From Bisporella sp. PMI_857 (Eukaryota > Ascomycota > Leotiomycetes > Helotiales > Helotiaceae), in contig JAJSPD010000008.1 in NCBI GenBank assembly GCA_021307315.1, positions 62,001-126,000 on the forward strand: DNA of 64,000 bases, read 5' to 3'. The notes beneath the pieces were generated by a model. It did no database searches, had not been told where the DNA came from, and saw only the letters and a list, made by a program, of their open reading frames with translations. This document shows, in pieces, positions 35,697 to 47,189 of the stretch (position 1 is the stretch's first letter; each line of letters begins with the position of its first letter). The position numbers and the translations under genes were made by a program.

Positions 35697-36492
35697 ATGT
35701 CATCCAAGGAAGGGTTTATCATCCGCCCTTCGCGCCTCTCTGATCTCCCTATTTTGGCAGCTCACCATCAACGAGCTTACCAGAACTCGCCCGTGAACAG
35801 CTTCCTCACTCCCCATGCTAATAAGTATCCAGAAGATGAACACTGGATCTTGTTGCAACGCTGCCAGAAGCGATTCGTGCAAGCCAATGGGTACACTCTC
35901 GTTGCTTGCCCAGCATCAAACCCATCGCTGCCTGTTGGGCATGCCATCTTCTGCCGGGTAGGAACCGATGCCGCAGCTCGTCGCATTGTCCATGAGAAGG
36001 GGCTCTGGAAAAGAGCGTGGCTGTGGATCCTATCATGGTACTTCTGCATCACGAGAACCATTGCGAACCTCATGTGGAAAGATCGTATTTCTGATGCTGA
36101 GAGGGTGAAAAAGTTTAGTGGTATGGTCGCAAGAGACATGGCAACATATTGGACCATCGTTTCCTGAGCGTGCGAATCGCTGGATAGTCCAGACTGTGGT
36201 GGTAGACCCCGTGTACCAAGGGAAAGGTATTGGCAAGCTTTTGTTGAAGGATGTCATTGAGAGAGCCCAGAGAGAGCGTGTTTTGATCGGACTGACAGCG
36301 AGCCCGCATGGCGAGCACTTGTACCGAAAGTTGGGCTTCGAATTGGTAGGCGATTTTGGTGAGCGTCTCCCGACTGAGACGGATCTAGGCGGTGGGATCA
36401 TGATTTGGTATCCTGAAGGGTGGGAAGGGAATCGGCATGAGCCGTATATTAGCTGGTCCGAGAAGCAGAAACAGAAGATTAGACAGACTTAG
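35697..36492 (+). CDS. GNAT-family N-acetyltransferase, one frameshift
   Basis: The ATG at 35697 begins MSSKEGFIIRPSRLSDLP, typical of the first strand and helix of GNAT enzymes. The acetyl-CoA-binding motif A is VVVDPVYQGKGIGKLLL (Q-x-x-G-x-G pattern) near 36200-36245, followed by GLTASPHGEHLYRKLGFELV, the usual motif B. The frame changes near 36155, between DMATYWT and SFPERANRW, by one base. No intron is needed. Corrected length is about 264 residues. The enzyme transfers acetyl from acetyl-CoA to an amine; substrate unknown. It is convergent with the heme-peroxidase remnant at 36700. The family call is firm; the break is most likely an indel error. Confidence 0.8.
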
Positions 36493-36699
36493 GTCTGCGC
36501 GGATTATGAAATATTTAGCCAGCAGTAGGAGGTTTACGAGGGTTGTAGCTGCGATTAACTTCGAGGATTGGTGGAATGCACTTGAAGCCACGAACGAGTA
36601 AACGTGAGGTACATAGATTTAGAAACATACTAGGAAACATTACGAAAAAAAGAGCTTCCACCAACTACCATACGACGCATGGTATGGTTGTGGAAACGA

Positions 36700-37071
36700 T
36701 TTAGGTCAAGAGAGGGAGTGGCTAACCATCATATGTGCCCTGAATGAACTGTGAAATAGTGGCAATGCCGTTATGTGGGATATAGCTGTGATATACCATA
36801 GCATTGAGGCCGGGACAAGGGTACGAAGATCGTTAGTCCCTGGAGGAACATACCTATGAGCCCCCAGGTTGGAAACATATTGCTGTGTAGCAGAATATCT
36901 AGGCGCCCGTTTTACAGCGTGATCTTCGGTGACCCTGTGCTCTATCTCAGCAGAAATTCTAGCAATTTCTCGCCTTTCAATCTCACTCATCGACAAGTCG
37001 AACATGCGTGAAGGGAAAGCGGCGACATTAGTAACACATAATGCCAATGTGGTGAAGACAATATGTTTCAT
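36700..37071 (-). pseudogene. Heme haloperoxidase (chloroperoxidase-like), truncated
   Basis: The ATG at 37071 begins MKHIVFTTLALCVTNVAAF, a signal peptide. The sequence continues to YVSNLGAHRYVPPGTNDLR, then in a shifted frame PCPGLNAMVYHSYIPHNGI and SQFIQGTYDG. The PCP motif holds the proximal heme-ligand cysteine of the fungal chloroperoxidase/unspecific-peroxygenase family. The gene stops making sense after GTYDG near 36700. The usual following parts, including the distal-side EHD-type motif, were not found before the acetyltransferase stop at 36492. It is therefore a 5' fragment of a secreted heme-thiolate peroxidase with at least one frameshift. Confidence 0.65.
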
Positions 37072-37949
37072 AATGAAGATATAGCCAGCAGAGGCAGATT
37101 GCAAATGGGAGTGAGTGAGGTCCCTAGATAGTTTGTATAGATGAAAGACAAGATTAGCCAGAGGGGAGACCACTTGACATTTGTATTGCGTTCTCTCACG
37201 GCTAGAGCACCGTCCATTCACACAATTCAAAAGAACTCAACTTCATAAAGATCCATATTACAACCATATTCACTTTGGCACTTCAATCAATGTATTCGTA
37301 TTTGTGGGGAATGGATTAGGGACAATCCCCACAAGGTTGCTGTTACGAAGTCCCATGCAGCCTCTCTGTCTTTTATATTCCACAGGCCTCGGCTGCAAAA
37401 ATGAGTGAGTGGGAAGGCAAAGCCACCTCCAGTTTCAACAGCCAATAGTCAACAATATAATGCCATTGCTGCTCCTGTCCTGGATGCCATGGCGGATATA
37501 TGGTCTTCCGGAGCCATTGATCATCTTCAGGTATGCCCAGATAAAAGTTGTTCAAGCCCTATACAACACAAAGCCATGGCACATTAGCATTTGCATCGCT
37601 GTGTAGATCTTCCGCTAAAATCAAGCCTTCTTTGGCCAAAACTCTCTCTACAGGTTATGTTGCAGCTGGGAGAATCTGAGGAGTCAAAATTCATTCTCTG
37701 TCCCGGCAAACGGATTGAAGAAGCTTGGGCACTTGGAGGTTGCGCTTGAAAGCAGTCTCAAAGATCCGTACAAGAAAAATCAAGACAGTTGCAATTGCTG
37801 ACCGCCTATGGTAAGCGGCCGGGTGCATACCATGTTATTGGATGCGTCAGTGGCAATATTGTCGAAGGTGATAGGCTCTCATTCGAGTTTATAGTAGATC
37901 CCACTGAGCTCTGCCTATGTATATGCGTTAAAGACTTTGCTTTGGCTTT

Positions 37950-39508
37950 TCAGCCACCATCCCTCCTGCTTGACCGTTCCCTTTTGCCTCCTTCTTCTTC
38001 GACCACTTTCCTTGGCCAGTTTCTTGAGATATCAATAGCATCTCTGGTTGCCCAGAGCTCGAGCAATAAAAAGATAATGTAATCGATCACTGCACATAGG
38101 CAGAACAGCTTTCCTGCCCAAATTCCGCACCCATAATAACGCTTTAAGCGATCAATAAGAGCGAAACTTTGCACTCCTGCCCTCCCTCTCGTTGCGCTCC
38201 AACTAGCTGCATCAGCTGCATCGTGTCCATAGAAATCCGCATTGCTGAGCTCTCCTGAAATTCCGTCATAGACTCTCTCTGTTCTCCTCGCCACATCTGT
38301 CCAGGAGTACATCTTCTTGACCTGGTCGTGAAAATCTTCAGTGCGCACTTGATTTTTGCGTAATTTCGAAATTGCACGTCCCGTTGCAGCAACTAAATCA
38401 TCTTCTTCTGGCTTGGCAAATACCGTCATATGTGCCGGAAGAACCTCCGGTATACCTCCCACCTGCGTACATACCACATATAATCCACAACTGGCAGCTT
38501 CTACAATCACCGTACCGAAAGCTTCAGTCAGGCTGGGATGGAGATATATATGCCCTCGTACCATCACATCCCTAACCTCCTCGTGTCTTATCGGCCTAGC
38601 ATTTCAACCCGGTCTTGTAGTACGTTTCGCTCTAGCATCTGCTCGAGGTCAATAGCCTTTGGGCCAGAGCCAGCAATTATGAACTTGACATGCGGATCTG
38701 CCGCTAAAATTCGAGGTATGGCGGCAACTAGTAGATCCGTGCCCTTATTGTAGAATAGCCTAGATATAACAACTATCGTAATTGTATCATGTGGTCCCAA
38801 GCGCTGCGCCGTGGGATGTCCAAAAGATTCTGCTACGTATGACGGATGGTTGAGAGGCCGGAAGTTCTCAGCGACAACTGCATTCGGAATGACGGACACC
38901 ATGAGGGGATCTAAGGAAGCTCTAAGTACGGTATTCTCCTTACTGGGGAAAATTAGCAGGATTCGAGCAAAATTTGGAGCGGCCTACCATGTATGACTAA
39001 CACATATTACATGGTCAACATCACTTAAGGTAAACTTCAGGAGCTTGTTTGTCAGGATACTTCCAGCGTCTGCAAAGCCAAATAAGGAGTGATCTGTGAA
39101 CACTGTGCGTAGGCCCATGGTTCTCGCATGAAATATAGCTTCATGGCATAAGCTGCTTAAGCTTGCGTGTCCATGGACAATCTCGATTTGCTCTCGAATT
39201 ACAATATTTCGGAACATTGGGAAGAAGGAGAAGACCGTCGGAAATGTAGTTGCGCGATACATGACCAGGAATGGAACATGGTAGACTTTGAGCCCGTTCG
39301 TGAGATAGCGTACTCCGGTCCGTTCATTGTAGGCATGCGTTATGATAATGACTTTGTGACCCCTATCAATAAGCTTGGAAGATAGCTGGTATATGTGACT
39401 TTCCACGCCTCCTGGTTGAGGGAAGAAAAAGTCGCTGACCATAGCGATATTATATGTCTTCTTCCGTAGTCTGGCGCGAGCACCAGGCTCATCTGACCTA
39501 GACTTCAT
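37950..39508 (-). CDS. GPI3: GPI3/PIG-A, catalytic subunit of GPI-GlcNAc transferase
   Basis: The ATG at 39508 is followed by [20 protein letters not shown], the hallmark N-terminus of PIG-A/GPI3 glycosyltransferases (GT4 family). Other conserved parts: [55 protein letters not shown], then [20 protein letters not shown] with [19 protein letters not shown]-terminal transmembrane segment ([14 protein letters not shown]) anchors it in the ER. It transfers GlcNAc from UDP-GlcNAc to phosphatidylinositol, the first step of GPI-anchor synthesis. A 45-nt intron spans 38943-38987. A missing base in the C run near 38594 puts a stop after VEMLG; the protein resumes directly in the next frame. The gene is essential in yeast, so an error is likelier than loss. 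It shares a short divergent promoter with DBP6. Confidence 0.88.
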
Positions 39509-39701
39509 GGTATTTGAGGCTCTGATACAAATATCATCCTTATATAACTAGTGCTGGTTTTGGTGCAAGAACGCGACCCAGCCAAGCGGATGTGGAATTG
39601 CGCCTTGTAGTCGCGCAGGTTACCGGAAATTTATTGTAGCCTCGTAAAAAAGCCTCTCTTCTATGTACAACCTCGCCATCAATGTCCCTTACAACATCGC
39701 G
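39509..39701. promoter_or_regulatory. Short divergent promoter between GPI3 and DBP6
   Basis: Only 193 bp separate the two start codons of oppositely oriented housekeeping genes, so both 5'UTRs and promoters must lie within this interval or overlap the genes. No single TATA-like element dominates. This is inference from gene layout. Confidence 0.6.
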
Positions 39702-42227
39702 ATGGCGACGCCTATATATGCAAGATATGTACCACCTAAGAAGAAGGTCCAGGAGCTGGAGCTGCCTGGCAATATAACGCAAGAAGCGGTCTCAGCATCT
39801 ACTACAATCCCATCATACCCCACAAACCCCCCTCCAGACTAAGCACCGCCTATTCTCGATATGTTCCTCCAAGACCGAAGCCTCTGAAGTCGAACGATGC
39901 GCCTGAGAGCACATCTATGCCAAAGAGAAAGAGAGAGAGGTCAATGAGCAAGAAACAGAACCGAAGAAGGCCAAGGAGAAAAATGATACGTCAAACAAGG
40001 CCAAAAAGCAGCGACAGGGCACTGGGCAAACTTCATCTACGGAGCGAGTCGACCTGGGGGATAAAGATGCCAAATTCAGGAAAATTTTTGAAAAGAGAGA
40101 AAAGTCTTTAAGGAAAGCAGAAAAGACGGCCAAGAATGTAACAAGGATCACTGGCGAGAACAACGCAGTCCTAGAAAAGGAACCCGCAGTTATCGAGGAG
40201 GAGCTGCACGATCTGGTGCCTCTAACAACAGCCAGATCCTATACCAGAACCCGCAATCAAGTCATCAGCGTCCTCGCTGCCCAGCTGGCTAGCTTCACCT
40301 GTCCGCGTGAAACCCGATGCAGTGTCCAAGTTCACAGACGTAGGTGTGCAATCAGATGCTGCAAAGTTCTTAGAAGGAAAGGGTTTTGCTGGGGCATTTG
40401 CTGTCCAGGCGGCTGTACGTACCAAATTCTATAAGCTTCTCTTTTAGTTACGCATGGGTTCTGACTATCTGTCCATGCAGGTTTTACCAATGCTTCTTCC
40501 CGGCAAGTTACAAGAACAAGGAGATATTTTGGTTTCCGCTGCCACCGGGTCTGGGAAAACACTTGCATATGTTCTTCCTATGATCGAGGATATCAGCCAC
40601 AACATCGTTACCCGGTTTGCGAGGTATCATTGTGATGCCTACAAGAGAACTGGTTATCCAGGCGAAAGAGGTCTGTGAAATTTGTGCTACAGCATTTAAT
40701 TTTGGTAATAGGAGGAGAGTAAGGATAGGAGTCGCCATAGGAAGCGAAAATTTTGCAACAGAACAAGCCATGATAATGGAGCAACAAGATCGCTATGCTC
40801 CGCTTGAGCGAGAAAATCTGGAACGACGACTGAACCGAAAATGGGAGAGCTCAGATTGGGGAAGCGATGATGAGGAGGGAATTTTATGTGACAGAGAGCC
40901 TATATCAAGCTTGCCGGATCATATTATTGATTATGTGTCCAAGATCGTGAGTACCTCTATATTCCTTGAAAGTCGAATTTAACTAAGGATACATGTGTTT
41001 TTCTTTTGGATTGTTTAATGGCTAACCACGAACCAAGGATATATTGATTTGTACTCCCGGGCGACTAGTAGAGCATATTAAGGGAACTTCTGGCTTTACA
41101 TTGCAATATACTAATTGGCTAGTGGTGGATGAAGCGGATAGACTATTAGATCAATCGTGAGTACTTCATCTTTACGTTCTATGTTTCAAAGATTCTTAAT
41201 ACATTATACACCTTTCAAATTACTAAAGAAAGATTATAGTTTCCAGAATTGGCTGGGCATACTACTGGCTAGATTAGAACTAGACGGGCACGACGGATTA
41301 TCGCATCGTGTTAGAAAATGCATTCTAAGTGCAACACTCACTAAGGACCTAGGCCAGCTTACCGGACTAAAACTGTACAGACCAAAGCTAGTCGTCCTTG
41401 AAGGAGTAACATCTTCTTTATCCCAAGATTCCTCCACACAACCAGAATCAGGTCATGTTCTACCATCCTTGCTCCAAGAATTTGGTGTAAAAGCTGAAGA
41501 GGATGCCCTTAATCTCAAACCATTATACCTTCTAGAGCTCTTGTCTCGACATGACATGGCCACTCAAACTGGTACAAATCACGAGAGGCTGTCCGATTCA
41601 GAGGACACGTCAGATACTGAAAGCTCTAGTGGCGATAGCAGTACGAGTTCGTCAGATTCTAAAGAAGTATCAGCTCTTACCACATCGAATATGCCACGCG
41701 GTGTGCTCATTTTCACCAAGTCGAACGAAAGTGCTGTCCGCCTTGGTCGACTTATTGCCCTCATAGAACCGAACCTTTCTGAGCTGATTGGGACTTTGAC
41801 ATCCACAACCAAGAGTTCTGTACGGAAGTCGACAATCAAGGCTTTCAATTCTGGAAAACATTCCGTTCTTGTGGCATCCGATTTGGTATCGCGTGGCCTC
41901 GATCTTCCAGACTTAGCACATGTTATCAATTATGACATGCCAACAAGCGTGACAAATTATGTTCATCGTGTTGGTAGGACAGCGAGAGCAGGTAAGGGAG
42001 GAAGCGCATGGACCATATTTACCCCTGCAGAAGGTCGATGGTTTTGGAACGAGATCAGTCGCACTGAAGCCATACTAAGAAAGGACGGTTGTAAAATAGC
42101 GAGAGTCAATATCAAACCTGAGACTTTTAACGAAGATGTTCGGCGAAGATATGAAAAGGCTCTTGAAGAATTGGGCAAAGAAGCTACATCAAAACCAAAG
42201 AAGCAAAAAAAGGAGAAGAAAAAATGA
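39702..42227 (+). CDS. DBP6: DBP6, DEAD-box RNA helicase of ribosome assembly, several frameshifts
   Basis: Start [15 protein letters not shown] at 39702. The N-terminus is Lys/Glu-rich, then [19 protein letters not shown] leads into the helicase core: [10 protein letters not shown], motif [10 protein letters not shown], Ia [15 protein letters not shown], motif [12 protein letters not shown], motif [12 protein letters not shown], an acidic Ser-rich insert (41590-41660), [13 protein letters not shown] (V) and [12 protein letters not shown] (VI). The tail is Lys-rich ([11 protein letters not shown]). The divergent spacing and insert match fungal Dbp6, needed for early 60S pre-ribosome assembly in the nucleolus. 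Introns: 40418-40480 region, about 40948-41038 and 41158-41240. Frame slips occur in the C run 39827-39832, the GA repeat near 39931, near 40224, and the T run 40616-40618. Yeast DBP6 is essential, so these are probably sequence errors. Confidence 0.87.
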
Positions 42228-43280
42228 AGATATCTAGATTACCATGTTGGTGCCGAAACTAATCTCCGTTGATATTGATATGCCAATTCCCTGTCAAGAA
42301 CTTTCCAAATGCCGTGATTCGCAATCTCAACCAACATGAACATTGCAACGTTTGAAAATTGGTTGCTAAACGAATGTACTCTACTAGCCTCTTATACAAC
42401 GACAACGTGTGGTGGGTGGCAGAATATGCTAGGACGTGACACATGTAACATTGACAATAGCATCTCTGACAGGCGCCTTCCATCTGGAGCGACTCCTCAC
42501 GCCCCCAAGAGGTCCAAGACCAACAGTTGCCAATAAAAACACCCGGCAGACACGCACGGGACCGCCACGATCTTGATTGCACAGTGTTATTGCGACATAT
42601 GTCCGAGGATCCTAGGGACAGCTTTCTCAAGACAAGGTTGCAGCGTAGCCTTGCGCATCCACCCGGCAAAATCATCCTCCAATCTCATCTGCCTTGAGCC
42701 ATAACCGTGGTTAGGAGGGCCAATGAAGCTAGCAAGTTATCCCGAGGTCCGTTTCAAGGCTAGAATCTGCTCGATGTCCGAAGCGCGTTGTGCGAATGCA
42801 GCAATGCGGCGAAGCCCACAAGCATGGGCCCCTGCTCAGAAAACCGGAGATTTCGACATGTTATAGGCTCTGGTATGACACGGGATTTATCCGGGGTCCC
42901 AGCTCAGGGCAGATCATCCACAGCCCCAGGTAGACTTGGCCAATTGCGGGCCGTCAATCGTACGACCGCACCGGGAAAAGGCGTGCAGAACACCTGTATT
43001 GGGGAAATCGTGCGGTGACCAGTGCTTTTAATAACACCGGGGGCGCGGACGGCAAGGATCGAATATGGCAGAACTTGGATACTCTGTTGGGGCGTTCTTA
43101 AGCTTAACGTCGCCCAGCAACCTCTTGGTTCTTGTGGCATTTGAGGTGGAAGTTCTGGTTGTTTACATTTTTTTTCGAAGAGGCGAATGTTGTGCTGGAG
43201 TATATGTTCGCAACGTGAGCCAAGCGAGCAGTCACCTTGGCCTTATTTAAGGTAGCTGGCTGGTGCCGTCACCCGAAGTA
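42228..43280. other. Intergenic between DBP6 and MFS transporter
   Basis: About 1 kb, with a relatively GC-rich part at 42690-43040. No coding motif recognised; likely the transporter promoter. Confidence 0.5.
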
Positions 43281-45052
43281 ATGGCTGCAGAAACGCCGGT
43301 AGAAGTGGTGGTCGCACCAAGTCAAGATCTCGAGAAAGCGGTATCGAGGACATCGAAGGAATCGAAGGAGAGGAAGCTATCTAGCCATGGCATCTCGGAG
43401 AATAGTGCTACGACAGCAGTACAGGCAGAAGGGCCAGCATATGATGAGAATGATCCAACATTGCCTTTGAATTGGCCAGTCTGGAAGAAATACTTCAACC
43501 TAACTATCCCAGCGATAATAACGTTTGTTGTGTATGTCAATTCTTAGTCTATTGAAGCGGTCCACTCCATCCTTTATATTTCACTTCAATATCTACAGAT
43601 TTTGGAGCAATTGAGCTAACAGCTCTCCAAATAGTGCTTTCGGAAGTTCGATTTATACTCCCGCCATCGTAGATGTCATGATAGACTTCAAAGTGTCTCA
43701 AACAGTGGCAATACTACCTTTGACGACCTATGTCCTCAGTCTCGGGTTTTCCGGCATGATCAGTGCTCCAATTAGCGAAACCATGGGAAGATTGGGTACA
43801 TACAGGTACCTAGTACCTTTAGCAGCGGTTTTCACACTTGCCGCTGGCTTTGCACCCAATTTTGCTGCTCTCTGTATTCTCCGTTTTTTCTCTGGGCTGT
43901 TCGGAAGTGCAACTTTTGCGGTCAGTGCCGGAACTGGTGCGGATTTATTTGCTCCACAAGATAGAGCTCTACCTGGAAGCTTGCAGCTATTTGCTCCATT
44001 TTTAGGTATGGGCAATTGTTTGAGAATTGATAACAGAGATGCTGACTACAATCTAGGACCAGCAATGGGCCCATTTATTGGAGGATTCGTCACTCAGGGA
44101 AATGGATGGAAATGGTCACAATACGCACTCACGATCATTTTAGTAGCATTTTACATTCCAGTCTTCTTCCTCGAAGAAACCTACCTAAAAGTGATCCTAG
44201 CCCGACGCCAGAAGGCTGCTGGAGAAGCACCCGTAGACGATGGGAAGCTAAAGCCCAAAGCCTCAACCCTCCTTCTCGGCGTGGTATTCATCACCATCCT
44301 GCGGCCCTTCCAAATGCTCGTCACCGAGCCGATCGTCATATTCCTCAGTCTCTACGTAGCCTACAACTTCGCCGTAGTCTTCACGTTTTTCGGCTCCATC
44401 CCCTACGTTTTCGCAATCGAATATGGTTTCAATCGTGAGGAGACTGGCCTGGTATTTTTGGGTTTGGGACTGGGATGCGTGCTCTCGATTCCTACGTACT
44501 ATTTCCTTGATAAGATGACCTACATGAAGGAGTGGCATAAGTTGAATGCTTCGGGCCGAGCTGCGTTTGTTCCACCAGAGCATAGATTGTGGCCAGCAAT
44601 GGTCGGTGGCTTAGGGCTGCCGATTGGGCTGTTCTGGTTTGGATGGTCGGCGAATAAGGATGTGCATTGGATCGTGCCAATTCTAGGTCTTGTCCCTTTC
44701 GGCTGGGGCAACCTCTGCATTTTCATCTCAACAGCTATTTACCTGGTTGACACCTACGCTGCATTAACAGCAGCATCTGCTATTGCAGCGAATGGTTTCC
44801 TGCGGTATATATTAGGCGGAACCTTCCCATTATTCACAATCCAAAGTAAGTCTTCCCTCCTCTTCCTTCAACTATTTCTAAGAATACACAGTGTACGAAA
44901 ACTTAGGCATTGGCTGGGCTACCAGTGTCCTCGGATTCCTCTCCCTAGTCCTGTTGCCCATTCCATGGGTACTCTTCAAATGGGGTCCTCAAATTCGAGC
45001 ACGAAGCAGATTCGAGACGAATATCAAGAATGAAAATGAGGTTGAGGCTTGA
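43281..45052 (+). CDS. MFS multidrug transporter (DHA1 type), intact
   Basis: Four exons splice cleanly: 43281-43531, 43635-44005, 44057-44845, 44892-45052, giving 523 residues. The 44006-44056 intron is 51 nt and lacks a stop, so it can be misread as coding; removing it restores FAPFLG-PAMGPFIGGF, the conserved motif C-like segment. The cytosolic N-terminus ends in DPTLPLNWPVWKKY, typical of fungal DHA1 transporters, and is followed by twelve hydrophobic segments with a long central loop (LARRQKAAGEAP...). The loop 2-3 segment ETMGRLGTYR corresponds to the MFS G-R-x-x-x-R motif. It probably exports drugs, polyamines or toxic metabolites across the plasma membrane by proton antiport. The substrate cannot be told. 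This is one of only two long multi-exon genes here without a frameshift. Confidence 0.9.
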
Positions 45053-47189
45053 AGCCAAAACCCTCCAAGCTCATCAAAAGCATGATTAATACAGGGGATG
45101 TTGGAGTATACAGCGAGAAGATGTTTTAAAAATGAGGATGAAATACCCAATGAGGAGAGCTCTAGTCGAGCAATATTATACCAAAAACATACCTCGTTCG
45201 AGGAGGAACAGAATTGGAATGCGATACGAAATGAAATACATTGTCTTCTGCCAGGATACAGGTCTTTTAATCAATTATCTCGTCCCATGCCCAAAAAGAG
45301 TATTTTCATGGCTTTCTTATCATTCTACGTTCCGCCTGACTCGCAGACATAGATCTTGGGCGAAAATTTACTTATGCCATTATCTATCACAACTCTTAAA
45401 GACATGTGGACCTGTGACAGGTGCATCTTGAACGCTGATTTGAAAACGATGGCAATCTGCCGATCCCCTCTACCCTTTCCTGTCACGCCCTCGCGCATGC
45501 AAGCCAGCAGTCAAAGCTTCACAGAAACCAAAGAACCGCAGAATCTTGCTGCCATACAATACAAGAGATTGTTCGACCTCCACGGATCGTGCTTCTCGCA
45601 AATTTCATCTATCGTTCCCTTGCATCCTACTTGCATCCTACTCTTTTTACCCATTCTATCCTATCCACAAGAGTTCATCAAGTCCTTTCCCTCCTTCTCG
45701 TCATTCGTACCCTTGCTCTAGTCTTCAGCTAGCTATTATGAAGGATACAAGGAAAATTCATGAATTAAGCTGCTCATTCTCAAATATATCCAATAGCAGT
45801 AAAGATATGATAGGGCGGTGAAGTGATATACACACGGGGGGGTTCATGACCTTAGTTAAGCAGGGTGGGACAGTCAAGATCACCAGGAACATCTAAGCAA
45901 CCATGGCATTGCGAATCAAGCAACTACCATCACAATAAGTCCCTCTTGTCCTTGAGCTGTAGGTAACGAGGGTACGAGAATCTGACGAGGCAGAGAGGGA
46001 TTTTGATAATTATCTATCTCGACATATTCGTTGCATAATAAGGATTGAAAATATCGAGTCTCCAAGAGCCTTTGAACCCTGTCCATACTACATCCTAGCA
46101 GCGTCCAAGAAAATAATGATCATCCTGACAGGGTAAGTAGAAGCCACTGATTTTGCCCGCGAGTTTGAATTTAAGACGGTGCGTTTCAAGATATAGAGAT
46201 CTCTTGGTGATTTGAGCTTGTGCTGCCGGACTCCGTGTTATGATCGCCCTAGATTCAGTCTACGGAGCTTGACTCCATTCCGACCTGTCAAGCAGCTGTT
46301 TTGGTGTAGGAATTTGGGTTTGCGAACAAAGCACTCCGCGTGGGAATAACACTTGCCTCATACAAAGTCCAAGAATTGACGCATAACGAACGAAATTACT
46401 TAGCTTTGCGAAACCATGGTATCGCTTTCTCAAATCCCATATTTTTAGGAGAATACCTCGAAAAAAGCATGAGCTCATACAGGGGATAAAATGCCTGGGG
46501 CGGTATGATACGCTGGGCTGGTCCAACCATTTGAGGATGTTTAGTCGCTACCAAATCGTTTTCTGGACGGGAAGAAAGCTGATCACCATCATCATGGTTC
46601 CCTATCGAGATATCTCAATTGGGCGAACCTGAGGGGAGCTTTTGGGGTGGAGAAGTGATATGACGTCTAACTACAAGGGGAGCTTTTGCGGGTTGTGCTG
46701 TCAGAAATGTTGGCAACCAGTCAAAAGACGGTGAGGAACTGGGATGGTGGCAAGGGGAACGGGAATGTGCATTATATGGGGTAATAGTGTGTTTTCTCTC
46801 CTTGGAGATGTCGATGTCATGGTGATAGCCAGTCTCGACTTTCCCATGTAGACAAGAGGCACAATGCTTGTGGGGATCAGAATTTGAAGTGGTTGTTTAT
46901 TAGTGTTTTTATGGTTGTTGAAGTTTGCTCTGGAAGCAAGTGTGGCGGAGTCCGTATCGCTTCTCTGTTGTACGAGTAAATCTGCGTCAACAACGGCCAA
47001 GACCTCGAGTTTGAGCCATTTAGTGAGCGCTCGCTAATAAGGTTTACGACGGTTTGTTTCCTGGCTAGAGAGGTATCGTCTCGCGCAATTGTCCTAGAAC
47101 GGAGATAGTTGGACACAAGAGACAATACCACACTGCGAGCACCATCATCACCGTGCCCAGTAAACGCTGGTCAGTCCTCCAGCAATTTC
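45053..47189. other. Intergenic, no gene recognised
   Basis: About 2.1 kb without a supportable coding region. Frames at 45098-45430 and 46701-47131 show no family motif. It includes the 3' flank of the transporter and the likely promoter of the protease-like gene. Confidence 0.5.

Noticed and set aside
42259..42675. Minus-strand Cys-rich frame 3' of DBP6
   Set aside because: Cys are scattered without zinc-finger spacing and there is no signal peptide; probably chance overlap with the 3' UTR.
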